Positions 38,348-52,224 of a stretch of DNA of 64,000 bases are shown here, in pieces. The position numbers and the translations under genes are program-made. The stretch spans positions 11,622,653 through 11,686,652 of the forward strand of contig NC_067131.1 of the NCBI RefSeq assembly GCF_021347895.1. The letters are read 5' to 3'. The first letter of the stretch is position 1. Every line of letters begins with the position of its first letter. The notes below the pieces were generated by a model. That model was not told the origin of the DNA and searched no databases. It saw nothing but the letters and a program-made list of their open reading frames with translations. The stretch is from Acanthochromis polyacanthus. Its lineage: Eukaryota > Chordata > Actinopteri > Pomacentridae.

Positions 38348-40547
38348 ATGCTTTTTAAAATGACTCTTTTGAAGAATTATCCTTACAGGTTGTGTGTAAA
38401 TGCACAGTTTCTAATGCTACATTGTAACCGTTGCTCTATGATGTAGGGAAAGGGTAGAGATGGCATGCTGGTGTCTCCGTTTGCTGCACAGACACAGACA
38501 ACACCATGTCAAACTACATCATGTTATCGCCTTAATTCATATTGATCGGTGACATTGTGTATTCTAAAGACAATTAATATAATAAATGTAGTGTAACACA
38601 TGAATCCGACTCCTTATTACGGGCTCAGGAGGCCGGTCTCATTAGCGGAGTATTGATCAAAGAAATGCAAAGCATAGACGGAGGGCAGGGCAGCTGTTTG
38701 TTTTGTTCTGGAAACCACTTTGATGTCAACTGGGCATGAAAACAGATTAATTTTTCCACTTGATTAGGCAGATGCAATAGGACACACTGTATTCATTTAG
38801 ACCTGTGACTGCTGTGATTATGTGTGTCCATGTGTGCCAGGATGCAAACTTCCCGATGGGTTTTGATTTGAGCAAGATTTGGATATTTACCAAAATAACA
38901 AATTCATTTTCCTCCTGCAGAGAGGTAGTAGCTAAGCATTTATTTTGTATATGCTTGTGAATTGTTGCTTTACTTATCCAAGATTAGAGGTCAGGGTCTG
39001 TTCAGTGTCTTGTTTGAGGGTACAACAGCAGGATGAAGCGCTTCTACGTCAGTAAAAGCAATTTCTCAAAACATAAATGGCTTGTAAAGTTTAAAACATT
39101 AAGTATAATTCCAATATTTAATGGACATAATCCTGTTTGTTAAGGAAATTGACCATCTCCTTGATTTATACTTTGTTTGCTTTGCAGATCCATGTAACTA
39201 TAATCAGTGTATACTTCTGCTAATGTTTTAAAGGTCACTGTCATTAACTCCCCACCACTGTTTATATGTGAACAGTGTCTAATGTGCCAGCGGAGAGCAT
39301 GTTGATAGACATAATGATGATATAGGGTTTGTTTGCAATAAAGCACAAGGGCTGTGAGCTATGATGAGCAGGCTGACCTCAGCAGAAGAGCCACAACTCT
39401 GGTCTTTAATTAGAGGTTGGCATAGAAACATTCACCCGAGCAAAGGTAATAGCAAGGATCAAGTGGCCGCACCTCAGCCTCTGTTGGTCTAATGGCCCCA
39501 CGGCGTCACCTGAACAGCTGAGCTGGAACATGGATATTGTTTAGCCATTAAGATGTCCTGAAGGTTATATTGAGCTCAGTTACGCCACAGATTTTACCCA
39601 GGAGAGGATTTTTATCGGGGTGGTAGCATGACAGAATTAGCCAATTACTCGATATGGGTCAGGTTGACTAAATATGTATGAAATGATGAGGATGGTGAAG
39701 GGGAAAGTGATGGTTTGCTGCTTTTCTTTGGATGAAAAAGGCAGCAAAGGTTTTTTTTTTTTATCTTAGGCTGTTGTTCAGTCAAAAAAGTCATTGAAAT
39801 GCATCACTTCTATCAGCACAATAATTATTTGCGAGAATAACTGTCAGAAAAAAAATTATTACATAATGCACCGCCTCACGTATCGTTACCACATGTTGCC
39901 CAGGTCAAACACACACTACAGTTTAATAAAATTGTAGGAGATAGTGGTTAATCTTATATTTAGTTTGCACAAGACAAATTGAATTGGCAAAGTAATATTT
40001 TTCTGTTTAGCTGCAGGCTGCTGCTAAGTCTAATTTCCTGATTTCCTGCTAGTTATCTCGTTGTATTGCTAAAATGAATAGGGCACTGTATTGTGACATA
40101 AACGTCGCTTTGTCTTTGATTCATTGACTCGACACACTTTAAATTGACCATTTGTGGTGCAAGCTGAATCTTGGCCCAAATGTCTGATGTTGGTTATGAG
40201 GAAACGTAGCTTTAAGGTTCATTTTCAGGTTCCGTGTAATCGTCCCTAATCAAAACACAGAGGCTTTATTTGACATTGTTTACACATTGGACCAGCTCCA
40301 AGGGAAGGATCGATCGAAACCTTGTATGCCAGCGTCTCCTGTGTCTTTGTGTGTTTAGAGTGAGCTCTGATAAAATCTCCCCTCTTGCTGCTGGCCTGTG
40401 ATGGGCTTGTTGCCTCATAACCTAATATGGGGGTGCCCTCTGTGTCAGGGGAGAGATCTCCAAGTCTTCTTCCTTCTTCTCGTTTTCCTTCCCCTCTATT
40501 TCCCCCTTCTCTGCTGTTTGTACTGTTGTGGAGATCTCTCACACACC

Positions 40548-40600
40548 CTCTCGTCCTCTCTCTCTCTCTCTCTCTCTCCCTCTCATGCTCTCTCGCTCCA
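40548..40600. repeat. CT-rich microsatellite
   Basis: About ten CT units with CCTCT interruptions in a 150-bp pyrimidine-rich stretch. Confidence 0.85.
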
Positions 40601-42225
40601 GCCTCCCCTCTCTCACTTAGAGGCTAAGAGGGATTGGAGCTTGGTGGTTTTTCTTCCTTTCTCTTCAATATATCAACCCTTTTTCTGTGCTACAGTAAGT
40701 AAACTGTTTACTACGAGTTCTCGCTGTACTTAGAGGAAAAACTTTCAGCTTCAAGCACCTTTTCATTCATTATGTCTCGTTGCCGTAATGAACTGTCCTG
40801 TGAGATTTATACTGCTGTCTAATGAATGTTACTCCAAGAGAATTTGTGTAGTTAATTTAGCTTAATGTCTTATGCAAAGTTGAACGAGGGGGGGGGAGTA
40901 TTAATGTCGCTATGTCAAATAAATTTGACCTTATCTGCTCTTGTGTTCACTTGAACGTGAAAAGCAAAAAAGCTAAGTAAGTTGTGCAGAAAGATGAGGG
41001 AAATGAAATTTACTTGGCATCGAAAATGTAGGAAGGTACAGTGCGTTACAGTAGTAGTAATGTTGTGGGTCTCCAGAACATCCAAGTAAAAGTGTGCTTC
41101 AAAACGCTTTTCTCCGCAGCCTGTCATATCAGGAGTAATTTATGTCTAGCACTTTCAAAAGGGTGAAAAAAAAAAAACATTCGTCAAGCTTATCTCTGGC
41201 TGTCTGACCAGGACTGTGCGCTGTAATGTAGAGGAGAATGTGGCGGCTCGCTGTAGTATGACATCATGAGAACTGTAAGTGGGGGAGTGTGGTGGTTTGG
41301 AGGGGTCCCGCTGGGTGCTCTGGGTAATGGGTTCCAGGTTGTTTTGGCCCTCACGATGACCCCTCGTTTTTTTTCCCTCCTCTCTTTCCGACTCGGTCTC
41401 CGACTCCGCTGTCATATTCCTTTCTGTTACACTTCTGCTGCTGACCTCCCGCTTCTCTTTTCTTTCGTCTTCTAGATTTTTGTCTCATTCTTGCCTTTTT
41501 TTTTTTCTTCTGTCACCTGGGAGTTTTTTTTTTTGTCTTGTAATGTAAAGTTAAATCATCTGTTAGGACTGAAAACGCACTTCCAACTACATTGCAGGAC
41601 ATTTACAAGCCTTAACTCATTTACTCAACCATTAATATAGCTCTGAGTGCCTTAATTAGACTTCATACATGACCTCCTGTCTTCTTTGATTCCTCCATTG
41701 ATGTTGCTGGGCTGCGTATGTCGCTTAACTGCAGTGATTGTTGCAGAAACACACCACGGCCTTATAGCGGACATGCAGGACACTACATGTTTCCTTTCTA
41801 CTCGCTGCATATGTTGATTTGTTTCTGTTGCTATATGCTTAAGAATGGTGATGAAGAAGTAGATCTGTGATGTGATTAAATTCAATTCTCAAATAAGGCC
41901 TTTAGAAATCACTATGTGCCTTATTTTGCTTTGACATTGCTGTGGTGCAGTTACTTAACATCAAGGCTTGCTGAAGACAAACAGTCCCTTCAACCTACCT
42001 TTTATCTTCTGTGTAATTAAACGGAATTCATTCAGAATGACCTGCTATGATTCTTGTAATAGTAATAATTTGATCTGATTTCCTCAAAACTGTTGCACAG
42101 TGCACATAGTAACATTTTCTACTGTCTACGTGTCGATCTTTAAAGTGTGACCAAACATAACTTGTCATTCTTCTTCTTTCCCACTGCCATCACTATAATA
42201 AGTAGCTTAGTCATTCATCCACAAA

Positions 42226-42545
42226 TGTGCAATATACCAATGGATATGTACATTATTTTTTGCACTAAGAACAGCATGCTCTGCTTTTAGCACTGTCTTG
42301 TCACTCTAGCAATTATCCTTTTGCACTACTGTGTTTATATATTTCTTCTAGCTTTGTAAATATCTGTATATATTGTGTTCCATTTGATTTCATTGCTACT
42401 ATTTTTTCCTTCTTTCTCTAGTTTTTTTTTAAGCATTCTCTTTCCTCATTCCTTGGGTGACATCAGCAGCCAAAACCAAATTCCTTGTATGTTGTGTACA
42501 TACTTGGCCATAAGCTAATTCAGATTCTGATTCTGATTCCCTTTC
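42226..42545 (+). mobile_element. Probable LINE 3' end with GATTCT tail
   Basis: The segment ends with CCAAATTCCTTGTATG, then ACATACTTGGCCATAAGC and a short (GATTCT)n tail at about 42520-42540, a pattern I know from 3' UTRs of teleost LINEs that end in ACATACTTGGC-AATAAA-(TGATTC)n. No coding part remains and no target duplication was found, so family and left boundary are uncertain. Confidence 0.45.
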
Positions 42546-43009
42546 TACTCCATATTTACTCTCTGCAGATTAGATTACTTAGTCCTTTTCTGTAGGTGCA
42601 TTTTATGTTGCGCTTTCCTCTTGTTCATTACTTGTGTGTTGTTGTTTTTTTGTTGTTGTTGTTGTTGGTGGCTCCAGACAGGGTCGATGACCAGCAAATG
42701 CAACCACAAGCTGATTATCTGTAAGTTTGTTTTCGTGTCTGTAAGGCTGCAGTATTTTGTGTTGAAGCTGACAGAGTATTTCTTTGAGATCCTCAAGAAC
42801 TGCGTGCGTTTTGTTTTTTCATTTCTCTTCTTGCCCATCACCTCCCAGTTCTGTGCCGCTCTTGACACACATGCACACAAAGTACACACCATAATACCCT
42901 AAGCTTGTTAAAGGTGTGAGGCAGTGCTCGGGAGGTGGGTCCAGCTCCTGGATCTTTGGTGAAACAGTTCCTTGTGAAATTCAACAGGGGATTATGATTC
43001 AAGTCACCC

Positions 43010-43275
43010 TTGGCCTCCCTCTCCATTTCCTCTGTTGTGCTCCCCTGTGTTTTTCCCTCTTCACCTCTCCTCTTTGTCTTTCCTGCCACTCTGGTCTTTT
43101 TCATATATTTCCCCCCTCCTCTCTCTCATCTTCTATTTTTCACCTCCTCTTCCACTTCATCTTTGCTTCTCCTCGTGCTGTCTGTTCAAACTCTCTTCCT
43201 GTTTTGGCAAACCTTCCTCAAACTTTGTTGATCTTTTTTTTTTTTTTTTTGTCCTTCCTATCATTCCAACTGTTT
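43010..43275. repeat. Polypyrimidine low-complexity tract
   Basis: About 260 bp strongly biased to C and T on the + strand, including a 19-T run near 43230. Overlapping open frames in all three frames are a composition effect. Confidence 0.8.
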
Positions 43276-43299
43276 TTCATTCTGTCTTTATCCGTCATT

Positions 43300-46200
43300 A
43301 TTTCATTTTGATTTCCTGTGATTGGAAATGGGCCTGCAGCCTGCAGCTACTTTTCATGTTTTGTTCCGGACTGGTTCACAATTTTATTGCGGCTATTGTG
43401 TATTTGCTCCTTTTTAGAAACAACTTTTTAGATGCTGTGTGGAAGGCTTAAAGCTGATTGTGTAAGGAAGGCTCTGAGCCAGCAGGTCGTAAGTGGTATT
43501 AGACACTATAATGAATTATGCACTGTTATAAAAGGCAAGTTTTGAAATACAGATTTTTGCGTTTACCCTCATAATTGCTGTAACCTAGAATTTATCTTAT
43601 TTTTCCACTTCAGTATATGTATTAATATGGACTGCTTTCTTCATGTGACAATCAATGTAGTCCAGTACAAACACTGGTAATCCCAAGGAGCTGTCTTTCC
43701 TTTTTGGGGGTTCCCACAAGCCCACACACTTACAACATCCACATTACATATTCAGAACAGTATTGCATGAGTCTAATCCCTAGAAATGTGAGCGTCATAA
43801 TCCACCCACTGAACCACTAAGAGCCTGATCTACAGTGAGACGAGAGGGGCTTCCTCTGCCGAAACAACAAACTCTGTTGGTTCTCATGTGACAACAGAAG
43901 GCATTTTATTTTTCAGTTCTTATATTATATTAATTTCTCTCCAGTTTAGGATTCTTTTTAGCACAATTCCTCTCTTGTTTCTTGCCTGTGTGTCCACTCA
44001 GTGGATGCTGCTGCCAACTTGAGCTGCGAACACGTCTCTCAGAAGGATAATGCTTTGTAATGTTGGGGCCGAGGCAATTCACTGAAAATCCGCCATTAAT
44101 ATATCAGTAGGGTATCAGGAGAGAAACTGTCCTATTCAGTTGTGCATCAAAAGGAGCTTTTGGGTATGAGCATTCATCTTTGTGTACGTTCTGGGCAGTT
44201 TTCCATGGCAATGATTTGTGCTTATCCCTAATGTGTTATAGTTGCTTAATTATGTAAATGAATTCCAGCTGGGCCTTTCCAGTCATCTGCTGGATGTGTA
44301 ACTTAATTTCTAATTGGATAATCATTGTCTTAGTGTGTTTAAAAAGGGAGAGTTTCTCAAGTGTTTCTCTGTTTTTATAACCCACCGTATGGACTCAACT
44401 GTCTGTGTTTCAGAGCAGATACTCAGACTCCGACATCAGGCTGCTCTAATCCAAACACTTATTTCTCAAAAGACTAGACCCTCATGGACACAGACCACCT
44501 GCACTCATCCAATATACACTCAGATAAAACATGGATCAAAAGTGCACATATACACACAGCATGCCGTAAATACAAGTGTATACACAGGCTGTCTGATTAC
44601 ACACATTAAAAACCTGTATACATGCAGCATCAGTGTCTGCACACACAGTTTTATGCAAACGTTTGAACAGCCATCACTGGGCACATGGCGTTGATTTTGA
44701 AATGAAAGAAACAACTGCTGTCACAAAATAGTGAACCTTTCTGCCCCTTTTTTTTTTTTACCATACCACGGTTACTTTTTATTCTATTTATTAAGTTTTT
44801 GTAATATAGAAAAAACTGTGATTGTGACACGTGCTCCAGTTGAGGCGCCTTGAACTTATTAGGCCCCAGTTGACTTGTTGAAACTTCGAGTTGAGATTTT
44901 CAGCTGATGACACTTCCAGAGCTGATAAATTCAGCTCGGATCACTGCATAGATGGCTGATAAACAAAGGAGTCATCAGTGGGAAACTTGAGGTGACAAAA
45001 AAAAAAGAGTCATTTGGTGAACAAGTGAAGTTAAATTGACTTTTTTTGGCTAAACTCCCCTAAGTTGTATTTGGAGAAACAGACAGAAGCAGAAAATGAA
45101 TTTGACAGAATGAAAAATTTGCATAAAAAGCTCTGGAGTGTATATTTTTTTATTGTTACAGTCTGTGATGCTGGAGATATTGCACTGGTAAAGGAAAGAA
45201 TGGATTGCACTAAATATCAGCAAATTCTGGATGCAAATGTCTTGGACTTTGTCAAGACACTGGAACGGAAAAAGCTTGTCTTCTTGCAGCAGGACAGTGA
45301 CCAAAAGCAGACCTCAGAATCTACCATGAAGTACTTCAAACAAGCTGAAGCTTTGAAAATTTGTGTGGAAAAGATTTTACACATGCTGTATGTGAAAGAC
45401 AACATAAGAATATGTCAGATCTGCGAGGAAGAGTAGTTGAAAATCCTAAATCAAGAATAGGAAAATTAGAAAAAAAAGACACAAAATGTGGTAGCTGATA
45501 AAAATGGGGATAAGTAAGTCCTAATATTTGCACCTGCTGCAATATTTTTATTTTTAGTTCACAAAATAAAAAAGAAAAAGTGCATTACCATGCGAAGGAA
45601 GGGTAATTTTTGAATTTTTATTTGCTGCACAAGCTTTACTTTCTTCTTTTCGCTTCAAAAATCAACTAAACATGCAGTGCTCCTGTTGCATAAACTGTAG
45701 CTACACACATTTCTGTTTTGCTCATGAGCTTGTACAAATGAGTGCTGCACTCAGCCTGCAGTGAGACAGTCCAGACTCAGGGTGCAGGAAAGCAAACATT
45801 ACCTTGTGGAGACTGCAATGGCAGAAAAATCTTAGAACAGAACAGAACAGGACAGTGCAGAGAGGTTGTCTGTTTCTCTGTGATGCAAACCAGGATTAGG
45901 AGTTGCTGGGATAAAGAGAGTGGTGTGCTGTGTGAGTACACATAAATCCAACAATGGCAGAGTAAGGAACACATTTGAAGCGCCTTATCGCATGTTCAAC
46001 CTGAGCGGTGGGATCTGCGCTTGGCATGTTTGGGTGTGCTTGGTTTATGTCCTCTGATTTGGTATACACTGTCCAGGATGGGTGGGGTTTCAGTGTCTGG
46101 GTGCTGAGATACCAGAGCTGCTGAACATACCTGGCTTCCCAACGAGTTTTCAAATAGACCAGGTCCAGTTGATTTAAACTCTCTTGTCGCGTTGGGTGGG

Positions 46201-49200
46201 CAGGGTGCACATTTTCTTCATTTTTCCTCAGATGGCTTTGTCGGCTCCATTTTCACCGCGTTAACGCAAACACACCGTTCAAGTGCTATGAAGGATTTCA
46301 GGAATATGGGGCTTGGACCTAAATCTTCTTGTGATTTGTAGCGTTTCACGAATGAAGTGGTAGAGAGATTCAGCTGACGTTTATTGAGTTCGTATTGCTT
46401 TGCCAAACTTTTTTTTTTTTTGGCACAATTGGAACATGGTGGAGTACTATGCAGTAGAGGTGATAATTTGATCTCTCATTTGTCAAGTTGAAGTCTTTGA
46501 AATGCCAAGTTCGTTGACTCCTTAGTTGCTTGTTTGGCTGCTAGTCTTTACTGTGGTTCAAATTTCATTTGATGATTATAAGGACAGGAAATTTGCCACA
46601 TTTGAAGTTTTACGCGGGATTTTAGTCAACTGTATCATGAAATTGTACACATTTCAACACAAAAATACTCAAACCAAATGCCCAAATCTTCTCCTGTCCT
46701 CCAAGAACTCATCCTAAAATCGGTTGAAAAATGTTCAAGCAAGGGAAGAGTTAAGACTGACATCTCTCCAGTGACTTCAGCTCCACAGCACAGACCAGAA
46801 TAACAGAATAACCCCCCGCTAACCTCAACTAACCTCGACCCTCCATGATGCTTCTAAAAGTAGATGTCGACCGAAATGATGCATTTCTGTGCCTTGAAAG
46901 TCGGCTTCGTGGGAGAGTACATCTGGGAGGTATGGTGCTATTGCAATGATAGTCCCATGTGATCACTTCATTTAACAGCATGATATCATTACCAAATTAA
47001 TATTTGTGGCCTTGCGTGGGTTTGTGCACATAAATGGCAACAGTGGGAGGGAGAATTCACTGTACAGAGACAAGCATACGATGTCGTAACATTTTGCAGA
47101 CAGCTGAGCTATATTGTGTCTTGGTACCTAAGCCTGGGAACACTGTCGAATATGCAGAGTAACTGAAGAGGAGTGTGCAATTGATAGAAAGCGACTGTTA
47201 GTATGAGGAGGGTGTCACCGTGAGAGTATGTGATTGAGTTTGGTTGGTCAGAGACATCAAAGCAGAGAGTTCAAGTTGTGGGTGGTTGGATTTCAGGGAG
47301 ATAGCATCGGCCTTTCCAGCATCCTGCATGCTCATACTTAATGTATGCATCTGGTGTGGTATACATAAAGGCAGGGGCATGAGTCAGAATGTGTTTGCAT
47401 GTCTGCATTTTCACATGTGTTTGTATGTGCGTGTCTTTGTGTGTGCACGCGCATTCCAGCTCAAAGTTCAGTAGTCTGTGCGGTGCCCCACAGTGGCCCT
47501 TGCTAATCCTTTCCTAGAATGGCTGTTGCCAGGCAGGGGAATTACCCAACGGGGCGCTAATGGGACTTAATAGCACACTCATTCATAACTGTAGGTTACG
47601 TGGACTGATTGTCAGTATTATGAAAGTCATATCTTACAATTTACACTTATTTCTTGTCTTTAATTCATGAATCTGATTGATGAACCGGTCATTAAACACC
47701 ACATGCTTAGTCCCTGATTTTGACAAGGGCAAATTCTTTCCTAACTCTACAGGTGTCAGTAACTGTCAAACAAATATGCTCATCGGATCATTAAGCCACC
47801 CTGGACAGTCACATTTGAGATTTTTCAGTCATGGTGAAACAGGAAACTATTTGTCCAAGAGAAGGGTAATAACATACTGGAAGAAATATCCCAGGAGTTG
47901 CTGTTTTTTTTATAGTTTTTATGGCTTTGGACCAACTGTTATGGAGGAATATGAGCTGTCACTTGCTAACCTTCGTGGCGAAACTGCGAGAAAACAATGG
48001 CACCATACAGATAGTGGCAGAAGCAAATTACATTTTCCAATTTTATAAGGATGGAGAGACGAGAGTGAATTGTGTGAGATATTATAGCTAAAATTAAAAC
48101 GTGTCGTGTATAGTATTGGAGCACAATATGGGTTATGTCTCCACGATGTCCTCGCACACAAATCATGTTCCAAGCTGTTCTCTATTAATATTAATCAGGT
48201 GATTAGCCAAAACAATAATATTTAATTAACATTTATTTGAGCTGAACAGTGCAGCTGCTTCTAGCGTTTCTCTATACTGAGCTTAGGCCTCTAATGTTTC
48301 CCGCACACACACTGTAATGTGAGATACAATGTTGCATTAGTGGCAACGGTCCTATATAGCCACAGTTCTGCTAACTGGCTGAATGGTAAGCTCAGTGTTA
48401 GTCATTTACTATGAAGAACATGCTGGACACATTGATATTGGATGACCTGTACTTATGTCATTGAGCTGAAATACAATTATTGTCCCCATGTCTGCTGTGA
48501 CTGTGGCTACTTGGAAAAGAGTGCTTTGTGTTGTTTTGTCTGCCTGCCTGGGATTGATCTCTCTCTTTTTAATCCTGAGATTGGAAAAAGTATTAGCGAA
48601 AATGGACAATTACAGTGAATTATTTATTTATTTCCCTTTAATGGAGGTTAAAACCAGTTAATAGTTGCTCATTTACTCCCCTGCCCCTTCACACATTCAC
48701 TCCCTCATTCTTCTTTGGCTTCATTTTAAGTCATATTTAAGAGCAATTATGCACATGCATAACTGCCATTAGCACGTGTTTTTGTGATCTTGACTCAAAG
48801 TGTCTCTATATGTCCCATGTGTTGGCGTGGAGTTTGAAAACGAGGTTGTTTGTTTGTGTGTGTGTGAAGACAGCTGCTCTGCGTCGATCAAAGGCAGCAC
48901 CACATTCCCCACAGTGTTCTTTGGAGTCGAGCTCACTTTTATGCACCTCTACACTCCAATGCACAGTGTCTCTTCCTTAATTGCTCTCCTCTTTCAAAGT
49001 CTGGGTGTGCGTACCACAGTAGAACCAAAATGTTTATTGAGAAAGTGAAAGTATCGTGAGAGAAGAACTTGCTTTACGGACTTAAAGTAAGTAGATTGAT
49101 TGGAAAACAAAACTCGCCCCGTGTGGTTACCACAGAATACATTAAACTGACTTGGTTCTTTTCTCCTGAACAGCTATTAGACCTATGAACAATTGATTAG

Positions 49201-51329
49201 TCTATGATTGATTGTTTAAAACTTTCATTTTGCTGTAGATGAGATTGATAAAATCCCAGAGGAAACATTTGGTACTTGTCAGTCTTTATCACCCTGTAAG
49301 GTGTACTCATCATAACCCATCTACAGAGTACAAAATGTAAACTATCACTGACTTTAGTTGAATGTGTGTTTGTTCTGGCTTTGCTGAGGCCTGATTTGAT
49401 CATCGCCATCTCTGGTTCCTTTAGTGGCATTGTTTTACTGGCAGAAAATATGAATAGCTCTCTTACTGATGAAAATGAAGCCGTGTTCTGGTAATACAGT
49501 CAAATATCTTTTTTGACCAAAGATCCAAAAGCCTCAACATATTTAGTTCTAGTAATACTACGACGGTACATGTAAGACCAACAGAAGCAGAAAATTCTCA
49601 CATTTGACAGCCTTGATCAGCATATTTGCTTTCATTTTTGCTTCAAAAACAATTATTTGATTACACAAACACAGTACATATTATGTATTGTTCGGGCTGT
49701 TTGCAGCTACTTCTACAGGTAGTTCGTCACACCATACTCATGCAGTGTTAACTAGCATAGAATCTTCTGTATACATGAATGTTCAGTAGCAACAGGAGAC
49801 AGAAAATCCTCTCTAAATTAACCAAAATTCTCCCCACCTAAATGCAGAATAGATACGAAAAGACCAGAAGACTATGTTTGACTCAGGTCAACTTTTTGCT
49901 TTTAGGTGCATGTTAAATGCAGAAAAATGTCCTGTTAATGTAGGAGACTTTGTGTTTCTGCAGTGGATATGTACAATCTCTAAATGCCAGGGGGGAAAAA
50001 AGTATTTAACAAGCGGTATTAGATAGTGAATGTTCTGGATAGGAAATAAAAAAAAAAATCTGACAAGCTATTTGTCCATATATGTCTAATCTCCGTCTTT
50101 TTTCTTTAATTTCCTAATGAAAGTTTGACCTTTTTGTAATACGCTTGTTTTTGGAAATGAGGGTCATTACTTATTATCTCATGTTCAACTACTTACTGAG
50201 AAAGGAAGCTTGTGCTTGTATGTCTGGGGTTTTTTTGTTTATTTTTTAATGCGTATCCCCCTTGTTTTGTCTTTCTAACTATGACTCGCTCCCTTTTTAA
50301 ACGTGCAGCCTGGTATATCTCATTTCCCGGGGGATGACCCAGATCTGACAACAGCTAGGCTACACCCCATGCAGGAAACCCATCCCACTAAGACAACTAG
50401 TTGGCTGTGCACTTTATATACTGTGCGTGTTTGCGTGCCTGTTGTGTCACGGCATTGCCAGTCAGTGTTTAATACAAATACAACATGTGCTTAATACGAG
50501 AATTCAGTGGAATATACCTCTCAGTCACCTTTTTCCCACCGCTATTATGAAGCGCCGCAGATAGACCCCGTTACTGATTATTACACTTGAGCAGTATTTC
50601 TTCATTAAACTTGTATTGCGTTCATTTCCCACTCTGTCTCCGTTATTGATTTTGTCCCATTTGTAATCTCCATCCCTGCTGAAGGCACAAGTGCCCACTT
50701 ACAGTCCCACAAAATGCTGCCTTAATAGCTTTTCTCTGAAATTTGTGCCAGAGGAGCCCATCTGCAGGTTCGCTCGAGGACAAAGAGGAAGTTGATCGTT
50801 TTGGATAAGTGTTCCTTTTATGTTGGATGGATTTGATTCCAAGAAGAGTGTGAACTGAAAGAGTGGGAGTTTTTTGTTCTTAAAGGTCAAAATGTTCACT
50901 CAGTTAAAGCTCCTCACTGATTTCTCTGCATTCTCTTTTTTACCTTTGTCTCCTGCCTCCCACCTTCTTTTCTCTGTCTCCCTATTATTCACCCTCTCTG
51001 TTTGCCTCCAGTGCGTATGTGTCTTCCTCACTCTGTTTGGAATCTTCTTCCACCTTGCTTCCTGTCTGTTTTTGTGCCTCAGTGGCGTTTCTCTCCGTTA
51101 ATTCGTTCTTTTCACGCTTTGATTACTGTTCTTTCGAGAGGAAATTGCTTCTGTGAACAAGCACAGCAGAGGAGCTGATGACGATGACCTCTGATTCAAA
51201 TGTTCTATAATACTCTGAAAGGTGAAATAACACCCGGATGACGGGATTTTTTTTTCTCAGTTATTCTTTTAAAGCTTACTTCAAGGTTAGCAATGACGAT
51301 TGGCTTCATCGCTTTACACTGTATTAGGT
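43300..51329. other. PLCE1 intronic DNA
   Basis: Apart from the Tc1 fossil at 45167-45355, nothing coding or clearly repetitive was recognised. The coding exon expected between plce1 exon 3 and the exon at 53909 was looked for here and not found. Confidence 0.4.
45167..45355 (+). pseudogene. Fossil Tc1-like transposase, second catalytic region
   Basis: The frame reads ERMDCTKYQQILDANVLDFV, then LERKKLVFLQQDSDQKQTSE and STMKYFKQ. This matches the Tc1 segment MDxTKYxxIL...FQQDNDPKHTSKST, which holds the second catalytic aspartate (kept in QQDSD). The HT of KHTS is replaced, and neither the first aspartate region nor the DLNPIE region follows. The frame happens to remain open for 123 codons upstream and downstream, but only this part is transposase-like. 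No inverted repeats were seen. Confidence 0.75.
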
Positions 51330-52118
51330 GTTTTTGCTCCCATTTTTTATGAGATGAACTCAAAGATCTAAACTTTTTCCACATACACAATATCACCATT
51401 TCTCTCAATATTGTTCACAAATCTGTCTAAATCTGTGATAGTGAGCACTTCTCCTTGCTGAGATAATCCATCCCACCTCACAGGTGTGCCATATCAAGAT
51501 GCTGATTGGACACCATGATTAGTGCACAGTTGTGCCTGGGGGGTCTGGGGACTCACAAAACCAGTCAGTATCTGGTGTGACCGCCATTTGCCTCATGCAG
51601 TGCAACACATCTCCTTGGCATAGAGTTGATCATGTTGTCGATTGTGGCCTGTGGAATGTTGATCCACTCCTCTCTAATGGCTGTGCGAAGTTGCTGGATA
51701 TTGGCGGGAACTGGTACACGCTGTCGTATACGCCGATCCAGAGCATCCCAAACATGCTCAGTGGGTGACATGTCCGGTGAGTATGCTGGAACTGGGACGT
51801 TTTCAGCTTCCAAGAATTGTGTACAGATCCTTGCAACATGGGGCCGTGCATTATCCTGCTGCAACACGAGGTGACGTTCTTGGATGTATGGCACAACAAT
51901 GGGCCTCAGGATCTCGTCACGGTATCTCTGTGCATTCAAAATGCCATCAATAAAATGCCAAGGAGAAGTGCTCACTATCACAGATTTTGACAGATTTGTG
52001 AACAATATTGAGAGAAATGGTGATATTGTGTATGTGGAAAAAGTTTGAGATCTTTGAGTTCATCTCATAAAAAAATGGGAGCAAAAACAAAAGTGTTGCG
52101 TTTATATTTTGTTGAGTG
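51330..52118 (-). mobile_element. Internally deleted Tc1-like element with ~128-bp inverted repeats
   Basis: Two nearly identical inverted arms, 51330-51457 and 51959-52088, differ by only a few bases. The right arm continues 30 bp further to a CACTCAACAAAATATAAACG-type terminus next to TA at 52119-52120. The left arm lacks those outer 30 bp, so that end is truncated and no TA duplication can be confirmed. Between the arms on the minus strand lies only the C-terminal part of a transposase. The N-terminal DNA-binding and first catalytic regions are gone, and the arm joins the remaining coding region directly. Confidence 0.9.
51568..51957 (-). pseudogene. Tc1-like transposase C-terminal fragment
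   Basis: Reads HFIDGILNAQRYRDEILRPI, then LVLQQDNARPHVARICTQFL, AYSPDMSPTEHVWDALDRRI, and ends at TRY and a stop. The second catalytic aspartate (QQDNARPH) and the third acid (SPDMSPTEHVWD, DD34E-type spacing) are present. The first catalytic aspartate and the helix-turn-helix region are missing, so it is not a functional transposase. The open frame continues upstream into the inverted repeat, which is not genuine coding sequence. Confidence 0.88.
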
Positions 52119-52224
52119 TATTTTTCTGTGAATGTAAGATTAATCCAAAGTATGTGATCTTTCACTTCCTGTTGATGGAGTTAATTTTTGTGTTTTGTTG
52201 AAAATTTCAACCATATGTTGCTTT

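Larger units (their letters stand above)
36660..42220. other. PLCE1 intronic DNA
   Basis: AT-rich; no exon recognised. Two CTCF-like cores and a CT-rich tract are listed separately. A poly-G tract lies near 40888. Confidence 0.4.

Noticed and set aside
42916..43451. Several overlapping 70-138-codon frames
   Set aside because: Produced by the polypyrimidine tract (Ser/Leu/Phe-rich in all frames).
45742..45945. Frame ending LCEYT as a possible plce1 CEY segment
   Set aside because: Only three residues match and no splice donor follows in the required phase.
50303..50494. Frame PGISHFPGDDPDLTTARLHP after a GTGCAG acceptor-like site
   Set aside because: No donor in a usable position and no recognised family.
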